Shown piece by piece: positions 1 through 9,416 of a stretch of 64,000 nt of DNA. The position numbers and the translations under genes were made by a program. The notes beneath the pieces were generated by a model, which searched no databases, had not been told where the DNA came from, and saw nothing but the letters and a program-made list of their open reading frames with translations. The first letter of the stretch is position 1. Each line of letters opens with the position of its first letter. The stretch spans positions 558,001 to 622,000 of the forward strand of contig NZ_CP034363.1 in NCBI RefSeq assembly GCF_007981265.1, read 5' to 3'. The DNA comes from Pantoea sp. CCBC3-3-1. GTDB lineage: Bacteria; Pseudomonadota; Gammaproteobacteria; Enterobacterales; Enterobacteriaceae.

Positions 1-1
1 A

Positions 2-475
2 GGGCCGACCAGCGGTCTGGTGATGGGGCGCAAAGAGCCTGTGGCGTGGGTAAAACGTCAGTCGATGGGCATTGGCCGCGCGATGAAAGTGGGTAAAGAA
101 GGCATTCTTGGCCTGACTCAGGCCATTGAAAACTATCTGCGGCTGGAAAAAGCTTCCGGCGCACAGATGGTGGAAAAAATGACGCCGTTTATCGACAGCC
201 TGAATGCCATTCATGGCATCAGCGCCCGGGTGGTGTGGGATGCAGCGGGGCGTGATATTGCCCGCACAGAGATCCATTTTGATGAGGCCACCCTTGGCCG
301 CACCACGACTGAGGTGGTTCAGGCGCTAAAAACCGGTGACATCGCGATCTATTTCCGGGGGTACAAGGCGAACGAAGGCCTGGTAGAAGTGGACGTGCGC
401 AGCGTATCGCCCAGTCAGTTGGAGATCATTGCCACTCAAATTAACCGTCTTTTATCGCAAGGAAACCCTGCATGA
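2..475 (+). CDS. C-terminal part of a DgaE/SelA-like PLP enzyme (D-glucosaminate-6-phosphate ammonia-lyase type), cut by window edge
   Basis: The frame is open from the first bases of the window and reads GPTSGLVMGRKEPVAWVKRQ near its start, so the N-terminal part lies upstream of the window. The segment resembles the C-terminal part of SelA-like PLP-dependent proteins of the DgaE group, which remove ammonia from D-glucosaminate 6-phosphate to give 2-keto-3-deoxy-6-phosphogluconate. The PLP-binding lysine region is mostly outside the window and cannot be checked. The stop codon overlaps the start of the aldolase gene (ATGA), which indicates translational coupling in one sugar-acid operon. Related amino-sugar acids are possible substrates; the exact one is inferred. 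Confidence 0.7.
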   Translation, partial: GPTSGLVMGRKEPVAWVKRQSMGIGRAMKVGKEGILGLTQAIENYLRLEKASGAQMVEKMTPFIDSLNAIHGISARVVWDAAGRDIARTEIHFDEATLGRTTTEVVQALKTGDIAIYFRGYKANEGLVEVDVRSVSPSQLEIIATQINRLLSQGNPA

Positions 476-1212
476 AGCTGACCCCGAATTTTTATCGTGA
501 CCGCGTCTGTCTGAACGTGCTGGCTGGCTCAAAAGAGAACGCCCGTGACATCTGGCAGGCGGCGGAAGGCCATGTGCTGGTTGGCGTGCTGTCGAAAAAC
601 TATGACAGCGTTACCCGCGCGGTAGACGATATGCGTGACTATGCGGCGCTGATTGATAACGCGCTCTCCGTTGGACTGGGCGCTGGCGATCCGAATCAGT
701 CAGCAATGGTCAGCTCGATTGCTGCTGCCGTTCAGCCGCAGCACGTCAACCAGGTGTTTACCGGCGTGGCTACCAGCCGTGCGTTGCTGGGACAGGATCA
801 AACCGTGGTCAATGGACTGATTTCTCCCACCGGTACGCCGGGACAGGTGAAAATCTCTACCGGCCCGCGTAGCTCGCAGGCACCTGACGGCGTCGTTCCG
901 ATTGAAACGGCGATCGCGCTGTTAAAAGATATGGGCGGCAGCTCGGTGAAATATTTTCCGATGGGCGGCCTTCAGGCGATTGATGAATTCAAAGCGGTGG
1001 CGCAGGCCTGTGCACAACAGGATTTCTGGCTGGAGCCGACCGGCGGTATCGATCTGCAAAACTATGAGGCGATCCTGACGATCGCGCTGGAAGCAGGCGT
1101 CAGTAAAATCATTCCGCATATCTACAGCTCGATTATCGATAAGGAAACGGGATGCACCCGGGCAGACGATGTCAGTAAGCTATTAACGATGACCAAAAAA
1201 CTGACCGGCTAA
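472..1212 (+). CDS. dgaF: KDPG-type aldolase (DgaF family)
   Basis: The 246-residue protein belongs to the DgaF-like class I aldolases that cleave 2-keto-3-deoxy-6-phosphogluconate into pyruvate and glyceraldehyde 3-phosphate. The predicted Schiff-base lysine is K160 in GSSVKYFPMGG, and the following segment EPTGGIDLQNY fits the phosphate-binding end of a TIM barrel. It overlaps the preceding ammonia-lyase by four bases, so the two steps (deamination, then cleavage) are encoded together as in the Salmonella dga operon. The gene symbol is by similarity; the upstream PTS genes expected for such an operon are outside the window. Confidence 0.72.
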   Translation: MKLTPNFYRDRVCLNVLAGSKENARDIWQAAEGHVLVGVLSKNYDSVTRAVDDMRDYAALIDNALSVGLGAGDPNQSAMVSSIAAAVQPQHVNQVFTGVATSRALLGQDQTVVNGLISPTGTPGQVKISTGPRSSQAPDGVVPIETAIALLKDMGGSSVKYFPMGGLQAIDEFKAVAQACAQQDFWLEPTGGIDLQNYEAILTIALEAGVSKIIPHIYSSIIDKETGCTRADDVSKLLTMTKKLTG

Positions 1213-1234
1213 TCTTTCCGGCACGAGGAAAACT

Positions 1235-1315
1235 ATGTTTACCGCTACGATCTTTGCCGTAATCCCTTTTTACCGTGCCGCCGGTGTCCCTGAGAAGATG
1301 GGGGAGAGCCAGTGA
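1235..1315 (+). CDS. Possible 26-codon leader ORF in front of the PRD regulator
   Basis: A short ORF starts at an ATG preceded by GAGGAA (1225-1230) and ends with a TGA at 1313-1315 that overlaps the GTG start of the downstream regulator. The peptide begins MFTATIFAVIPFYRAAG and is moderately hydrophobic. Its good ribosome-binding site and stop/start overlap suggest it could couple translation of the regulator to the operon. It may also be a chance ORF; no family was recognised. Confidence 0.35.
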   Translation: MFTATIFAVIPFYRAAGVPEKMGESQ

Positions 1316-3222
1316 GATTTCCCAATCTGCGTCTGGCTCAGCTGTTTGAGCTGCTACAAAACGAAACGCTGCCGCAGGATGAGCTGGCACGGCACTTTGC
1401 GGTCACGACGCGTACTGTCCGCACGGACATCACCGCGCTGAATGAGCTGCTGGCGGCGCACGGCGCGCGGTTTGTGTTAAACCGTGGCGCAGGCTATCAG
1501 CTGAAAGTGGACGATCGCGATCGTTACAACCAGCTACAATGCCAGACGGCTTCGCCGCTGCGGATCCCCCGCACTTCAGCTGCACGGGTGAACTATTTGC
1601 TGACCCGTTTTCTCACCTCGGCTTTTGCGCTCAAACTTGAAGATCTGGCCGACGAATGGTTCGTCAGCCGCGCCACGTTACAAAGCGATATGGCCGAAGT
1701 CCGCGAAAAGCTAAGCCGCTATCATCTGGTAATCGAAACCAAACCGCGCTACGGCATGAAGCTGTTTGGCAGCGAAGTGGCGATCCGCACCTGTCTGACC
1801 GATCTGCTTTATCATATCGCCCGTGAAGATACTGACGATCCGCTATTGAATCTGGAAGCGTTGAACAGCGGCATACTCGATACGCTACAGCCACTGTTGC
1901 ATCAGTGCTTCAGCCGTTTCAGCATTAAAATGAGTGATGACAGCGAATTCTATCTGCGGCTGTACTGCGCGGTTGCGGTAAGGCGAATCAGTGAGGGCTA
2001 TCCGTTATCTGACTTCAGCGCAGAAGATGTCGATCGCGACGTTCGGGCTGCCGCCCGCCATATCGTTAATCTGTTGCGTCCGATGACCGGCAAGGCAATT
2101 TCCAGCTCGGAGGAAGCCTATTTACGGGTGAACATTGCCGCGCGACGGACTGAAGATATCGCCGCCAGCGTCATCAGTCCGGATGATGGTGAATCGCTGG
2201 TGAACTACATCCTCAGCTATGTGAATACGCACTACAATTTTGATCTGCAAAACGATCCGCAGCTGCGGGCCGATTTACTGACGCACATAAAAACGATGAT
2301 CACCCGTGTGCGCTACCAGATTGCTATCCCGAATCCGCTGCTTGGCAATATCAAACAGCACTACCCGCTGGCTTATGATGTCACTCTGGCCGCTGTAGCC
2401 AGCTGGAGTAAGTACACACCGTATAACATCAGCGAAAACGAAATCGGTTTTCTGGTACTGCATATCGGCGTCGGGCTGGAGCGCCATTATAACGTGGGCT
2501 ACCAGCGTCATCCTAAAGTGCTGCTGGTGTGCGATACAGGCAATTCAACCGTGCGGATGATCCAGGCGATGCTGATGCGTAAATATCCGCAGATTATCGT
2601 CAGCAACATTGTCTCCCAGCGCGAATATGAGCAGCAGGTCGCGATCGATGAAGATTTTGTCATCTCTACGGTACGCCTGAGCGAAAAGGGGAAACCGGTG
2701 GTGGTGATGGCGCCGTTTCCGACGGAATACCAGCTGGAGCAGCTTGGCAAGCTGGTGCTGGTGGATCGCACCCGGCCTTACATGTTGGAAAAATTCTTCG
2801 ATGCCGGGCATTTTCGCATTATCGATCGGCCAATGACGCAAACAGAGCTGTTCAGCGTTCTGTGCGATCAGCTGGAGCGGGAAGGCGTGGTAGATAAGCA
2901 GTTTTATGCGTCGGTTGAGGAACGTGAGGCGATAGTCAGTACGCTGCTGGGCGAAGGCATTGCGCTGCCTCATTCACTGGGACTGATGGCGAAAAAAACC
3001 GTGGTCTATACCGTACTGGCTCCTCATGGCATCCGCTGGGGCGATGAAACCGCCTGCGTCATTTTCCTGCTGGCTATCAGTAAAACCGAATATGAAGAGG
3101 CGATGGCCATCTACGATCTGTTTGTTACTTTTATGCGTGAGAGAGCGATGACCCGGCTACGCGGCTGCGAAGATTTCGCCGGTTTTAAAGCGGTAGCGAT
3201 GGACTGTTTGAGCAGGCTATAA
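1312..3222 (+). CDS. PRD-domain transcriptional regulator with PTS EIIB/EIIA-like domains (MtlR/LicR type)
   Basis: The 636-residue protein opens with a DeoR/Mga-like helix-turn-helix (LRLAQLFELLQNETLPQDEL and TTRTVRTDITALNELL) and a second winged-helix segment near residues 100-140. Two PTS-regulation domains (about 170-390) follow, then an EIIB-like domain with the phospho-cysteine segment VLLVCDTGNST (about 400-490). The C-terminal EIIA-like domain carries the candidate phospho-histidine in GEGIALPHSLGL. Such proteins activate PTS operons according to phosphorylation by HPr and EIIB. The start is a GTG preceded by GGGGAGAG. It probably controls the upstream sugar-acid operon. Salmonella dgaR is a different class (sigma-54 activator), so that symbol is not used. 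Confidence 0.8.
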   Translation: MRFPNLRLAQLFELLQNETLPQDELARHFAVTTRTVRTDITALNELLAAHGARFVLNRGAGYQLKVDDRDRYNQLQCQTASPLRIPRTSAARVNYLLTRFLTSAFALKLEDLADEWFVSRATLQSDMAEVREKLSRYHLVIETKPRYGMKLFGSEVAIRTCLTDLLYHIAREDTDDPLLNLEALNSGILDTLQPLLHQCFSRFSIKMSDDSEFYLRLYCAVAVRRISEGYPLSDFSAEDVDRDVRAAARHIVNLLRPMTGKAISSSEEAYLRVNIAARRTEDIAASVISPDDGESLVNYILSYVNTHYNFDLQNDPQLRADLLTHIKTMITRVRYQIAIPNPLLGNIKQHYPLAYDVTLAAVASWSKYTPYNISENEIGFLVLHIGVGLERHYNVGYQRHPKVLLVCDTGNSTVRMIQAMLMRKYPQIIVSNIVSQREYEQQVAIDEDFVISTVRLSEKGKPVVVMAPFPTEYQLEQLGKLVLVDRTRPYMLEKFFDAGHFRIIDRPMTQTELFSVLCDQLEREGVVDKQFYASVEEREAIVSTLLGEGIALPHSLGLMAKKTVVYTVLAPHGIRWGDETACVIFLLAISKTEYEEAMAIYDLFVTFMRERAMTRLRGCEDFAGFKAVAMDCLSRL

Positions 3223-3301
3223 GGGAAGCGTTGAGCGAACGAGAGAACTTGCCTGAGAACATTGCCGCCCGTGCGCTGCTGCGCACAGGCGGAAGCGGAG
3301 G

Positions 3302-3874
3302 TTACTTCAGGATGGTAAACGCGGTGGTCACGTGCTGCACGCCACTGACCCGGCTGGCGATATCGGCCGCGGCTTTCGCTTCCTCATTCGTCACCAGACC
3401 TAACAGGAATACCTCGCCGTTTTCCGTCGTCACCTTAACGTTTGATGACTTAACCTGATCGCTCGACAGCAGGTTGGAGCGCACTTTGGTGGTGATCCAG
3501 GTATCGGAAGAGGCGGTACCAAAGCTGGCTTTGCTGCCGGTACGGATCTCGTTATAAACCTCCGTTGCGCCATCCACGCCGACCGCAATCTGTTTCGCCC
3601 GGCTGGCGATGTCAGCCGTCGGTGCCTGTCCGGTTAGCAGGACTTTGCCCTGATAGGCGGTAGGGACGATATGGGCATCGTTTTTAATCTGCTGATCTTT
3701 AGAAAGCGCATTGCTGACGCGCAGTTCCAGGGTACCGTCATCAACCTGAGTGCCAACAGTACGAGGATCCGTGGCGGATTTGGTTGCTACCGCAGCGCTG
3801 CCGATGACGGCCGCGACGCAACCCTGTAGCATCAGGGCGGTAATCACCACGGCCATTGCTGAGAATACCTTCAT
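3302..3874 (-). CDS. dolP: Outer-membrane lipoprotein with two BON domains (DolP/YraP)
   Basis: The 190-residue lipoprotein has a signal peptide ending in the lipobox LQGC, with the acylated cysteine near residue 19. Two BON domains follow, roughly residues 45-112 and 120-190, separated by the GSKASFGTASSDTWITTKVR linker. DolP is an outer-membrane lipoprotein that binds anionic phospholipid at division sites and supports envelope integrity. It is the last gene of the lpoA-yraN-diaA-dolP run, 10 bases after diaA. Length and order match E. coli. Confidence 0.93.
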   Translation of the reverse strand: MKVFSAMAVVITALMLQGCVAAVIGSAAVATKSATDPRTVGTQVDDGTLELRVSNALSKDQQIKNDAHIVPTAYQGKVLLTGQAPTADIASRAKQIAVGVDGATEVYNEIRTGSKASFGTASSDTWITTKVRSNLLSSDQVKSSNVKVTTENGEVFLLGLVTNEEAKAAADIASRVSGVQHVTTAFTILK

Positions 3875-3884
3875 TTAAGCTCCT

Positions 3885-4475
3885 TTAAGCGTCCTGGTGG
3901 GGAAACAAGGTGTTATCGATTAAATCGCACAGGCAATTTACGGTTAACATATGCATTTCCTGAATCCTCGCGCTTCGGTGCGAGGGAATGCGAATCTCCA
4001 CGTCCTGTGGTCCCAGTAAGCCGGCGAGTTCGCCGCCGTCATAACCGGTAAGCGCAATAATCGTCATATCGCGTGTTACCGCTGCTTCAACTGCCTTCAC
4101 AATGTCACGGCTGTTACCGCGTGTTGAAATGGCGAGCAGAATGTCGCCAGCATGGCCCAGTGCACGAACCTGCTTGGCATAAACTTCATCGTGCAGACGA
4201 TCGTTGCCAATTGCCGTTAGCAGCACGTTATCCGCGCTTAAAGCGATAGCGGGAAGGCTGGGGCGCTCGGTCTCAAAACGATTAATCATGCTGGCCGCAA
4301 AATGCTGGGCATTGGCGCTGGACGTGCCATTGCCACAGCTCAGAATTTTGTTGCCGTTCAGCAGCGACTGCACAATGGTCATCGCGGCGCGAGAAATCGC
4401 ATCCGGTAACGCTTCTGCCGCGGCGATCTGTGTTTGAATACTTTCGGTAAAACAAACTTTTATTCTTTCCAGCAC
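3885..4475 (-). CDS. diaA: DnaA initiator-associating protein DiaA
   Basis: The 196-residue protein is a SIS-domain, phosphoheptose-isomerase-like factor that as a tetramer stimulates DnaA assembly at oriC. Recognisable blocks are [20 protein letters not shown] and [16 protein letters not shown]. The chosen start is GTG at 4475 ([12 protein letters not shown]), which matches the E. coli N terminus and has an AGGTG ribosome-binding site; the longer frame to 4511 would add 12 unrelated residues. It lies between yraN and dolP as in other enterobacteria. Confidence 0.95.
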   Translation of the reverse strand: MLERIKVCFTESIQTQIAAAEALPDAISRAAMTIVQSLLNGNKILSCGNGTSSANAQHFAASMINRFETERPSLPAIALSADNVLLTAIGNDRLHDEVYAKQVRALGHAGDILLAISTRGNSRDIVKAVEAAVTRDMTIIALTGYDGGELAGLLGPQDVEIRIPSHRSARIQEMHMLTVNCLCDLIDNTLFPHQDA

Positions 4476-4507
4476 GTTTTTCACCTGGTAAGTCGTAGGC
4501 GGAGGTT

Positions 4508-4900
4508 TCACTCCGCCGTAAAGGCATTAGGCAACCAGTCGATCTGCGTGCCGGTTATCGCAATGACATCAAAGCGACAGTCCGCGCTCTCAAAACTGGT
4601 TCTGCGTCCATTCAGCCAAAAGGCTGCGGCTTTTAGCAGTTTTAGCTGCTTGCTGCGGGTCACGCTGGCTGCTGCACCGCCAAAAAGCGCATTGCGGCGA
4701 TAGCGGACTTCCACAAAAACCCAGGTCGTTTTGTCGCGCATAATCAGGTCGATTTCTCCAACCCGAAAACGCACGTTCGCGGCGACAAAGGTTAATCCTG
4801 CTTGCTCCAGCAGGCGGCGGGCCTGTTGCTCATAGCCCGCCCCCGTTTGCTGACGACTCAGGATGCCGGAACGATTTGTCCCTGACGATACTGGCTCCAT
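4508..4900 (-). CDS. yraN: YraN family endonuclease-like protein (UPF0102)
   Basis: The 130-residue protein belongs to UPF0102, a Holliday-junction-resolvase-like fold of unknown role. The conserved core [17 protein letters not shown] and [10 protein letters not shown] is intact, including the E and D residues expected for a restriction-endonuclease-like active site. The start (MEPVSSGTN) lies inside the end of lpoA, giving a 43-base overlap, so expression depends on lpoA translation. Function is not established for the family. Confidence 0.9.
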   Translation of the reverse strand: MEPVSSGTNRSGILSRQQTGAGYEQQARRLLEQAGLTFVAANVRFRVGEIDLIMRDKTTWVFVEVRYRRNALFGGAAASVTRSKQLKLLKAAAFWLNGRRTSFESADCRFDVIAITGTQIDWLPNAFTAE

Positions 4901-6933
4901 GTCAACTTCCTGTTGATAACGCAATCCGTTGTCGCGCTCAGATTGCCGGTTTCGCCCTGAATCTGGAAGCCCGGCAGCTGGCGCACTTCGCTAAAGTGGT
5001 TAGCCAGTGTCCAGGCATCCACGCCCATGGCATACAGGCGAACCAGCGAGTAGTCATTGTTAAAGTTCTTCGCGGCCTGCTGTAACAGCGCCGGGTTGTT
5101 GCCAGACAGCAGCGGCGCATCGCTAAACTGTACGCCTTCCATCTCCAGGCGGAAGTCCGGGCCGGAACCCGCCTGGTAGCTGCGTGAGCTGGCATAAATT
5201 TGTACCATGCTGCGGCTGCTGACGCGCATAGAGATCATCGGTTTGATCAGCGCCATTTCATCCTGTGTTGCCACGATATAAACCGAATCAACGTTGCCGC
5301 TGTCGCTGACCGGCGCGGGCTGTACCGGAGGCTGACCGGTAACGTTCGCATCCTGAGGCTGCTGCGGCGGCTGTTGCAGCGTAACAGGTGTACCGGTCAG
5401 GCGCAGGCCTGCACCGCTGTTAATCCCCTGCTTTAGCTCGCCCGTGGAGCCAAACTGCTGTTGCAGCACGGTACTGCCGCCCAGCTTCTGCCATTCCGTT
5501 GCGAAAGCTTTGTTGACGCGATCGCCCAGCGCGCTGCGTGGCACCATTAACAATGGCGAGCGTTTGCCCTGATCCCACATATGATGGGCAGCATCACGCG
5601 CTTCGTCTTCAGGAGAAAGCGCAAAATAGCAAAGATTCGGATGGTTCTGTACCGACTCCGGCTCATTCAGCGCAAGGATATTCAGCGGAGTCTGAACGGA
5701 AGCTAACTGCTCAACGTTATTCTTAATCAGCGGGCCAACGACCAGGGTTGCGCCATCTTTTTGTGCCTGTGCCAGTACCTGATCGACAGGTTGAGAACCG
5801 GTGTCGTATACCTGTACCTGGGTTGAACTGGATGGCGCGGCGGTTTGCGCGACGTTAGCGTTTTGTGCAGCAGGCGCTGCCGGCTCCGGCGTAGATGCTG
5901 GCGTCGCTGCGGCATCCGGGCTGGCGGAAGGGCTGACCGCGGCGTTGGCATCCGCTGGCGCAGCTGAATTCTCGCCGCCTGCCTGGGTCGGAGCCTGAAC
6001 GGGCGCCGCGGCGCTTCCGATAGCAGGCTGCGCGGCGGCTGCGGGCTGTACTGTGCCATTCTGCGTCAACGTACCGTTTCTGGCGTCGTCGAAGCCTTTC
6101 TTGATCGCATTAGCAAAAATTTGCGCCTGGCCGCTTAGTGGCAGCAGCAGGGCGATTTTTGCGGTCGACGCCTGCTGGAAATTTTGCACCTGAGTCAGCG
6201 CTGTCGGCAGCATTTTCGCCGCAGGATTATAGGGATAGCGCGTCTGCCAGTCGCTGATACCGGCTTTCAGCATATCCGGGTCGCTGCTGTTAGCCTTGTA
6301 AACGTTCAGCAGATCCAGCCAGCCTTGCAGCGTATTTTCATCCGCGTTGATCACCAGACTGTTAATCTGATCGGGCGTCATTTGCACCAGCGCCTGCCAG
6401 GTCGCATCAATATTTTTTTGCTTATCGGCGGGGGTGGTCAGCAGCGGCTCCTGAGCGATATAAGCGCGCAGCAGCGCCAGCGAAGGACGGCCCTGGCTGC
6501 TGTTAATCTGAAGCTGCAAATAGCGGGCCTGTTGGTCTTTCGACAATGAGGCGGTATCCACCTTTTGCAGAAGCTGGCCTGCGCCGTTCAGATCCTGCTG
6601 GGCGATTTTAAGCTGTGCCTGAAGTAACAAGGCTTCCTGGCGCTGAGTGTCGCTGAGCTGCTGTGGCAGGCTGGCGAACTGATCGTTGGCCTGAGGGATC
6701 TTCCCTTCGTTCAGCAATGCGCGGATAGCAAGTAATTGCCAGTCAACCTTGTTATCATCTGAACTTTGCTGCATTTGCTGCAGGTAAGAATCGGAAGTGC
6801 CAGTGGCTGCGGCCTGCACATCCGCCTGAGGCGTTTGCGGACCCTGGCCGGAACAACCGGCAAAAATCAGGGCGGCCAGCAGAACAGCCAGGTTGCGTCC
6901 TGCTTTGTTATGAATGACTTTCGAAGGAAGCAT
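4858..6933 (-). CDS. lpoA: Penicillin-binding protein activator LpoA
   Basis: LpoA is an outer-membrane lipoprotein that reaches through the periplasm to activate the bifunctional peptidoglycan synthase PBP1A. The 691-residue protein has a signal peptide with lipobox FAGC (cysteine 27), an N-terminal TPR-like helical region (about 30-250), and a C-terminal periplasmic-binding-protein-like domain starting near [10 protein letters not shown]. That domain is interrupted by a low-complexity Ala/Pro/Gln/Ser stretch at about residues 295-372. The chosen start [12 protein letters not shown] gives the normal signal peptide. The gene is divergent from rsmI, sharing a 62-base intergenic space. Confidence 0.94.
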   Translation of the reverse strand: MLPSKVIHNKAGRNLAVLLAALIFAGCSGQGPQTPQADVQAAATGTSDSYLQQMQQSSDDNKVDWQLLAIRALLNEGKIPQANDQFASLPQQLSDTQRQEALLLQAQLKIAQQDLNGAGQLLQKVDTASLSKDQQARYLQLQINSSQGRPSLALLRAYIAQEPLLTTPADKQKNIDATWQALVQMTPDQINSLVINADENTLQGWLDLLNVYKANSSDPDMLKAGISDWQTRYPYNPAAKMLPTALTQVQNFQQASTAKIALLLPLSGQAQIFANAIKKGFDDARNGTLTQNGTVQPAAAAQPAIGSAAAPVQAPTQAGGENSAAPADANAAVSPSASPDAAATPASTPEPAAPAAQNANVAQTAAPSSSTQVQVYDTGSQPVDQVLAQAQKDGATLVVGPLIKNNVEQLASVQTPLNILALNEPESVQNHPNLCYFALSPEDEARDAAHHMWDQGKRSPLLMVPRSALGDRVNKAFATEWQKLGGSTVLQQQFGSTGELKQGINSGAGLRLTGTPVTLQQPPQQPQDANVTGQPPVQPAPVSDSGNVDSVYIVATQDEMALIKPMISMRVSSRSMVQIYASSRSYQAGSGPDFRLEMEGVQFSDAPLLSGNNPALLQQAAKNFNNDYSLVRLYAMGVDAWTLANHFSEVRQLPGFQIQGETGNLSATTDCVINRKLTWSQYRQGQIVPAS

Positions 6934-6995
6934 ACTGTATCCAGTTATGTTTTTTTCAAGATGCTCAATATTAAATCGGCTATTCGGATCAAACA

Positions 6996-7853
6996 ATGAA
7001 ACAACGCGAAGAGATTTCTGCCAGCACGCTTTATATCGTTCCAACACCGATTGGGAACCTGGGCGATATCACCCAACGTGCTCTGACGGTGCTTTCAAGC
7101 GTCGATCTGATCGCAGCGGAAGATACACGTCATACCGGACTGTTGCTACAACATTTCGCCATCAATGCGCGCCTGTTCGCATTGCACGATCATAACGAGC
7201 AACAGAAGGCGGAAACGCTGTTGGCTAAGCTGCGCGACGGGCAAAGCATAGCGTTAGTTTCTGATGCCGGCACGCCGCTGATTAACGATCCGGGCTACCA
7301 TCTTGTCCGTCTTTGCCGTGATGCAGGCATTAACGTTGTTCCATTACCGGGTGCCTGTGCAGCGATTACAGCATTAAGCGCCGCGGGGCTTCCGTCCGAT
7401 CGATTCTGTTACGAAGGGTTTCTGCCAGCAAAAAGCAAAGGTCGCTGCGATACGCTGCGGGCGCTTGAGCAGGAGTCGCGCACGCTGATTTTCTACGAAT
7501 CAACCCATCGTCTGCTGGAGAGTCTACAGGATATGGTGGCGGTATGGGGAGAGGCGCGTTATGTGGTGCTGGCGCGAGAAATCACCAAAACCTGGGAATC
7601 GATTTATGGGGCGCCGGTAGGAGAGCTACTGGCGTGGGTGCAGGAGGACGAGAACCGCCGCAAAGGCGAGATGGTGCTGATTGTAGAAGGCTACCATGCT
7701 CAGGAAGATGCGCTGCCGCCTGAAGCGCTGCGTACGCTGGCGCTGTTGCAGAAAGAGCTTCCGCTGAAAAAAGCCGCCCAGTTAACGGCAGAAATCCACG
7801 ATGTGAAAAAGAATGCGCTGTATAAATATGCACTGGAACAGCAAGAGGGGTGA
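6996..7853 (+). CDS. rsmI: 16S rRNA (cytidine(1402)-2'-O)-methyltransferase RsmI
   Basis: The 285-residue enzyme uses S-adenosylmethionine to methylate the ribose of C1402 in 16S rRNA, tuning decoding at the P site. It has the tetrapyrrole-methylase fold with [19 protein letters not shown] at the N terminus, [25 protein letters not shown] and [18 protein letters not shown]. The C terminus ending YALEQQEG is complete. The stop codon lies inside the -35 region of the rnpB promoter. Confidence 0.97.
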   Translation: MKQREEISASTLYIVPTPIGNLGDITQRALTVLSSVDLIAAEDTRHTGLLLQHFAINARLFALHDHNEQQKAETLLAKLRDGQSIALVSDAGTPLINDPGYHLVRLCRDAGINVVPLPGACAAITALSAAGLPSDRFCYEGFLPAKSKGRCDTLRALEQESRTLIFYESTHRLLESLQDMVAVWGEARYVVLAREITKTWESIYGAPVGELLAWVQEDENRRKGEMVLIVEGYHAQEDALPPEALRTLALLQKELPLKKAAQLTAEIHDVKKNALYKYALEQQEG

Positions 7854-7878
7854 CAAAGCGCGCGGAATGCCCTATTAT
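7850..7878 (+). promoter_or_regulatory. Promoter of rnpB, overlapping the rsmI stop codon
   Basis: A -35 element GTGACA (7850-7855) and a -10 element TATTAT (7873-7878) are 17 bases apart, and the -10 lies 7 bases before the first base of RNase P RNA at 7886. The GC-rich discriminator (CCGCGCC) is typical of a strong, stringently controlled RNA promoter. The -35 includes the TGA stop of rsmI. Confidence 0.75.
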
Positions 7879-7885
7879 CCGCGCC

Positions 7886-8263
<378 letters not shown>

Positions 8264-8272
8264 TCATTCAAC

Positions 8273-8299
8273 AAAAAACCCCGCTCCGGCGGGGTTTTT
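8273..8299 (+). terminator. rnpB intrinsic terminator, repeat copy 1
   Basis: Hairpin AAACCCCG-CTCCGG-CGGGGTTT followed by TTT. It lies 10 bases beyond the mature rnpB end and is the primary terminator. Confidence 0.9.
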
Positions 8300-8390
8300 G
8301 TTATGCGCAGCAGCAAAAAAGCAGATGACTGTCCACGACACTCTCTATGAAAAGAAAGCGGCTTACCGGTCAGCTTCACACTCATTCAAC

Positions 8391-8416
8391 AAAAACCCCG
8401 CTTCGGCGGGGTTTTT
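8391..8416 (+). terminator. Intrinsic terminator, repeat copy 2
   Basis: Same hairpin as copy 1 with one base changed in the loop-proximal part (CCCCGCTTCGGCGGGG), giving a UUCG-type tetraloop, followed by TTTTT. Confidence 0.85.
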
Positions 8417-8507
8417 GTTATGCGCGGCAGCAAAAAAGCAGATGACTGTCCACGACACTCTCTATGAAAAGAAAGCGGCTTGCCGGTCAGCTTCACACTC
8501 ATTCAAC

Positions 8508-8534
8508 AAAAAACCCCGCTCCGGCGGGGTTTTT
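8508..8534 (+). terminator. Intrinsic terminator, repeat copy 3
   Basis: Third copy of the AAACCCCG/CGGGGTTT hairpin with T-run. Confidence 0.85.
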
Positions 8535-8625
8535 GTTATGCGCAGCAGCAAAAAAGCAGATGACTGTCCACGACACTCTCTATGAAAAGAAAGCGGCTTA
8601 CCGGTCAGCTTCACACTCATTCAAC

Positions 8626-8652
8626 AAAAAACCCCGCTCCGGCGGGGTTTTT
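8626..8652 (+). terminator. Intrinsic terminator, repeat copy 4
   Basis: Fourth copy of the hairpin with T-run. It lies only about 60 bases before the hicB stop codon and could also help terminate the convergent hicAB transcript. Confidence 0.85.
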
Positions 8653-8714
8653 GTTATGTGCGGCAGCAAAAGGAAAGATAACTACCTGCGACTCAGTTCT
8701 GCTGCGCATTTTAT

Positions 8715-9065
8715 CTATATAAGACTCAGCTGCGCTTCCAGGATTTCGATAATAAAGGCATTCAGCGATTTTCCTTTTTCAGCAGCGGCCTGCGTCAGTT
8801 TTTCTGCGAAAGACTCGTTATAGCGTAAGGTGAACGTCTTTGTTTTTTCCTGCCTGACGTAGGGATCAATCCCTGCCTCGCGGCAATCATTAAGATATTC
8901 ACTCAGCGAGATTTCGCCCTCTCTTTTTAATCCTTCAACGCTGTCAGCGACAAAATCACAATAGCCACTCAGCCCTAAAAATTTACCGCGCATCGCGTTG
9001 AGTTCCGGAACAAAACTGACTACGGCGGGTTGTCCGGCTATTTCAAAAAAGTTTGTTTTGCTCAT
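8715..9065 (-). CDS. hicB: HicB family antitoxin
   Basis: The 116-residue protein has the HicB layout: an N-terminal partial RNase-H-like domain (FVPELNAMRGKFLGLSGYCD, DSVEGLKREGEISLSEYL) and a C-terminal ribbon-helix-helix (KTFTLRYNESFAEKLTQAAA, then KSLNAFIIEILEAQL). It neutralises the HicA RNase and represses the operon. Its ATG overlaps the hicA stop codon by four bases, with hicA first as in the usual hicAB order. Confidence 0.9.
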   Translation of the reverse strand: MSKTNFFEIAGQPAVVSFVPELNAMRGKFLGLSGYCDFVADSVEGLKREGEISLSEYLNDCREAGIDPYVRQEKTKTFTLRYNESFAEKLTQAAAEKGKSLNAFIIEILEAQLSLI

Positions 9066-9325
9066 GGCTTAACTCCTGTACTTTCTAACCATTCCCGCAG
9101 ACTTACAATTGCGTCCCTATCCGTATCAGGTAGAGGATGCGGCCTGTGAAATTTAGCGATACTGTCGTTCAGGATAAACCTGCATCGTGAGCCGTTTCCC
9201 TCAGTAACCCGGCCGCCCAAAGCTTTGATCAGCGACTCGATATCACTCCATTTGATATTAACCGGAGGAGGCGACGTAAATATCTTATTAAGCGTGCATT
9301 GATGCTTCTTCCGTAATCCAACCAT
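9062..9325 (-). CDS. hicA: HicA family mRNA interferase toxin
   Basis: The toxin is a small dsRBD-fold ribonuclease that degrades mRNA. The characteristic segment DIESLIKALGGRVTEGNGSR is followed by CRFILNDSIAKFHRPHP, which contains the catalytic histidine (H of KFHRPHP), and it ends ESTGVKP. The start at 9325 (MVGLRKKHQCTL, 87 residues) fits the family length and has a GGAA about 8 bases upstream; the frame is open to 9385 and an ATG at 9337 is an alternative. Confidence 0.88.
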   Translation of the reverse strand: MVGLRKKHQCTLNKIFTSPPPVNIKWSDIESLIKALGGRVTEGNGSRCRFILNDSIAKFHRPHPLPDTDRDAIVSLREWLESTGVKP

Positions 9326-9416
9326 CAGCTGTTCCATAGCGACACTTGATGACGCTATTGTCTGACTTAAACGCAATGAAGTCAATTTTTGAAGTCAACG
9401 CCACTGGCGGCAAGCA

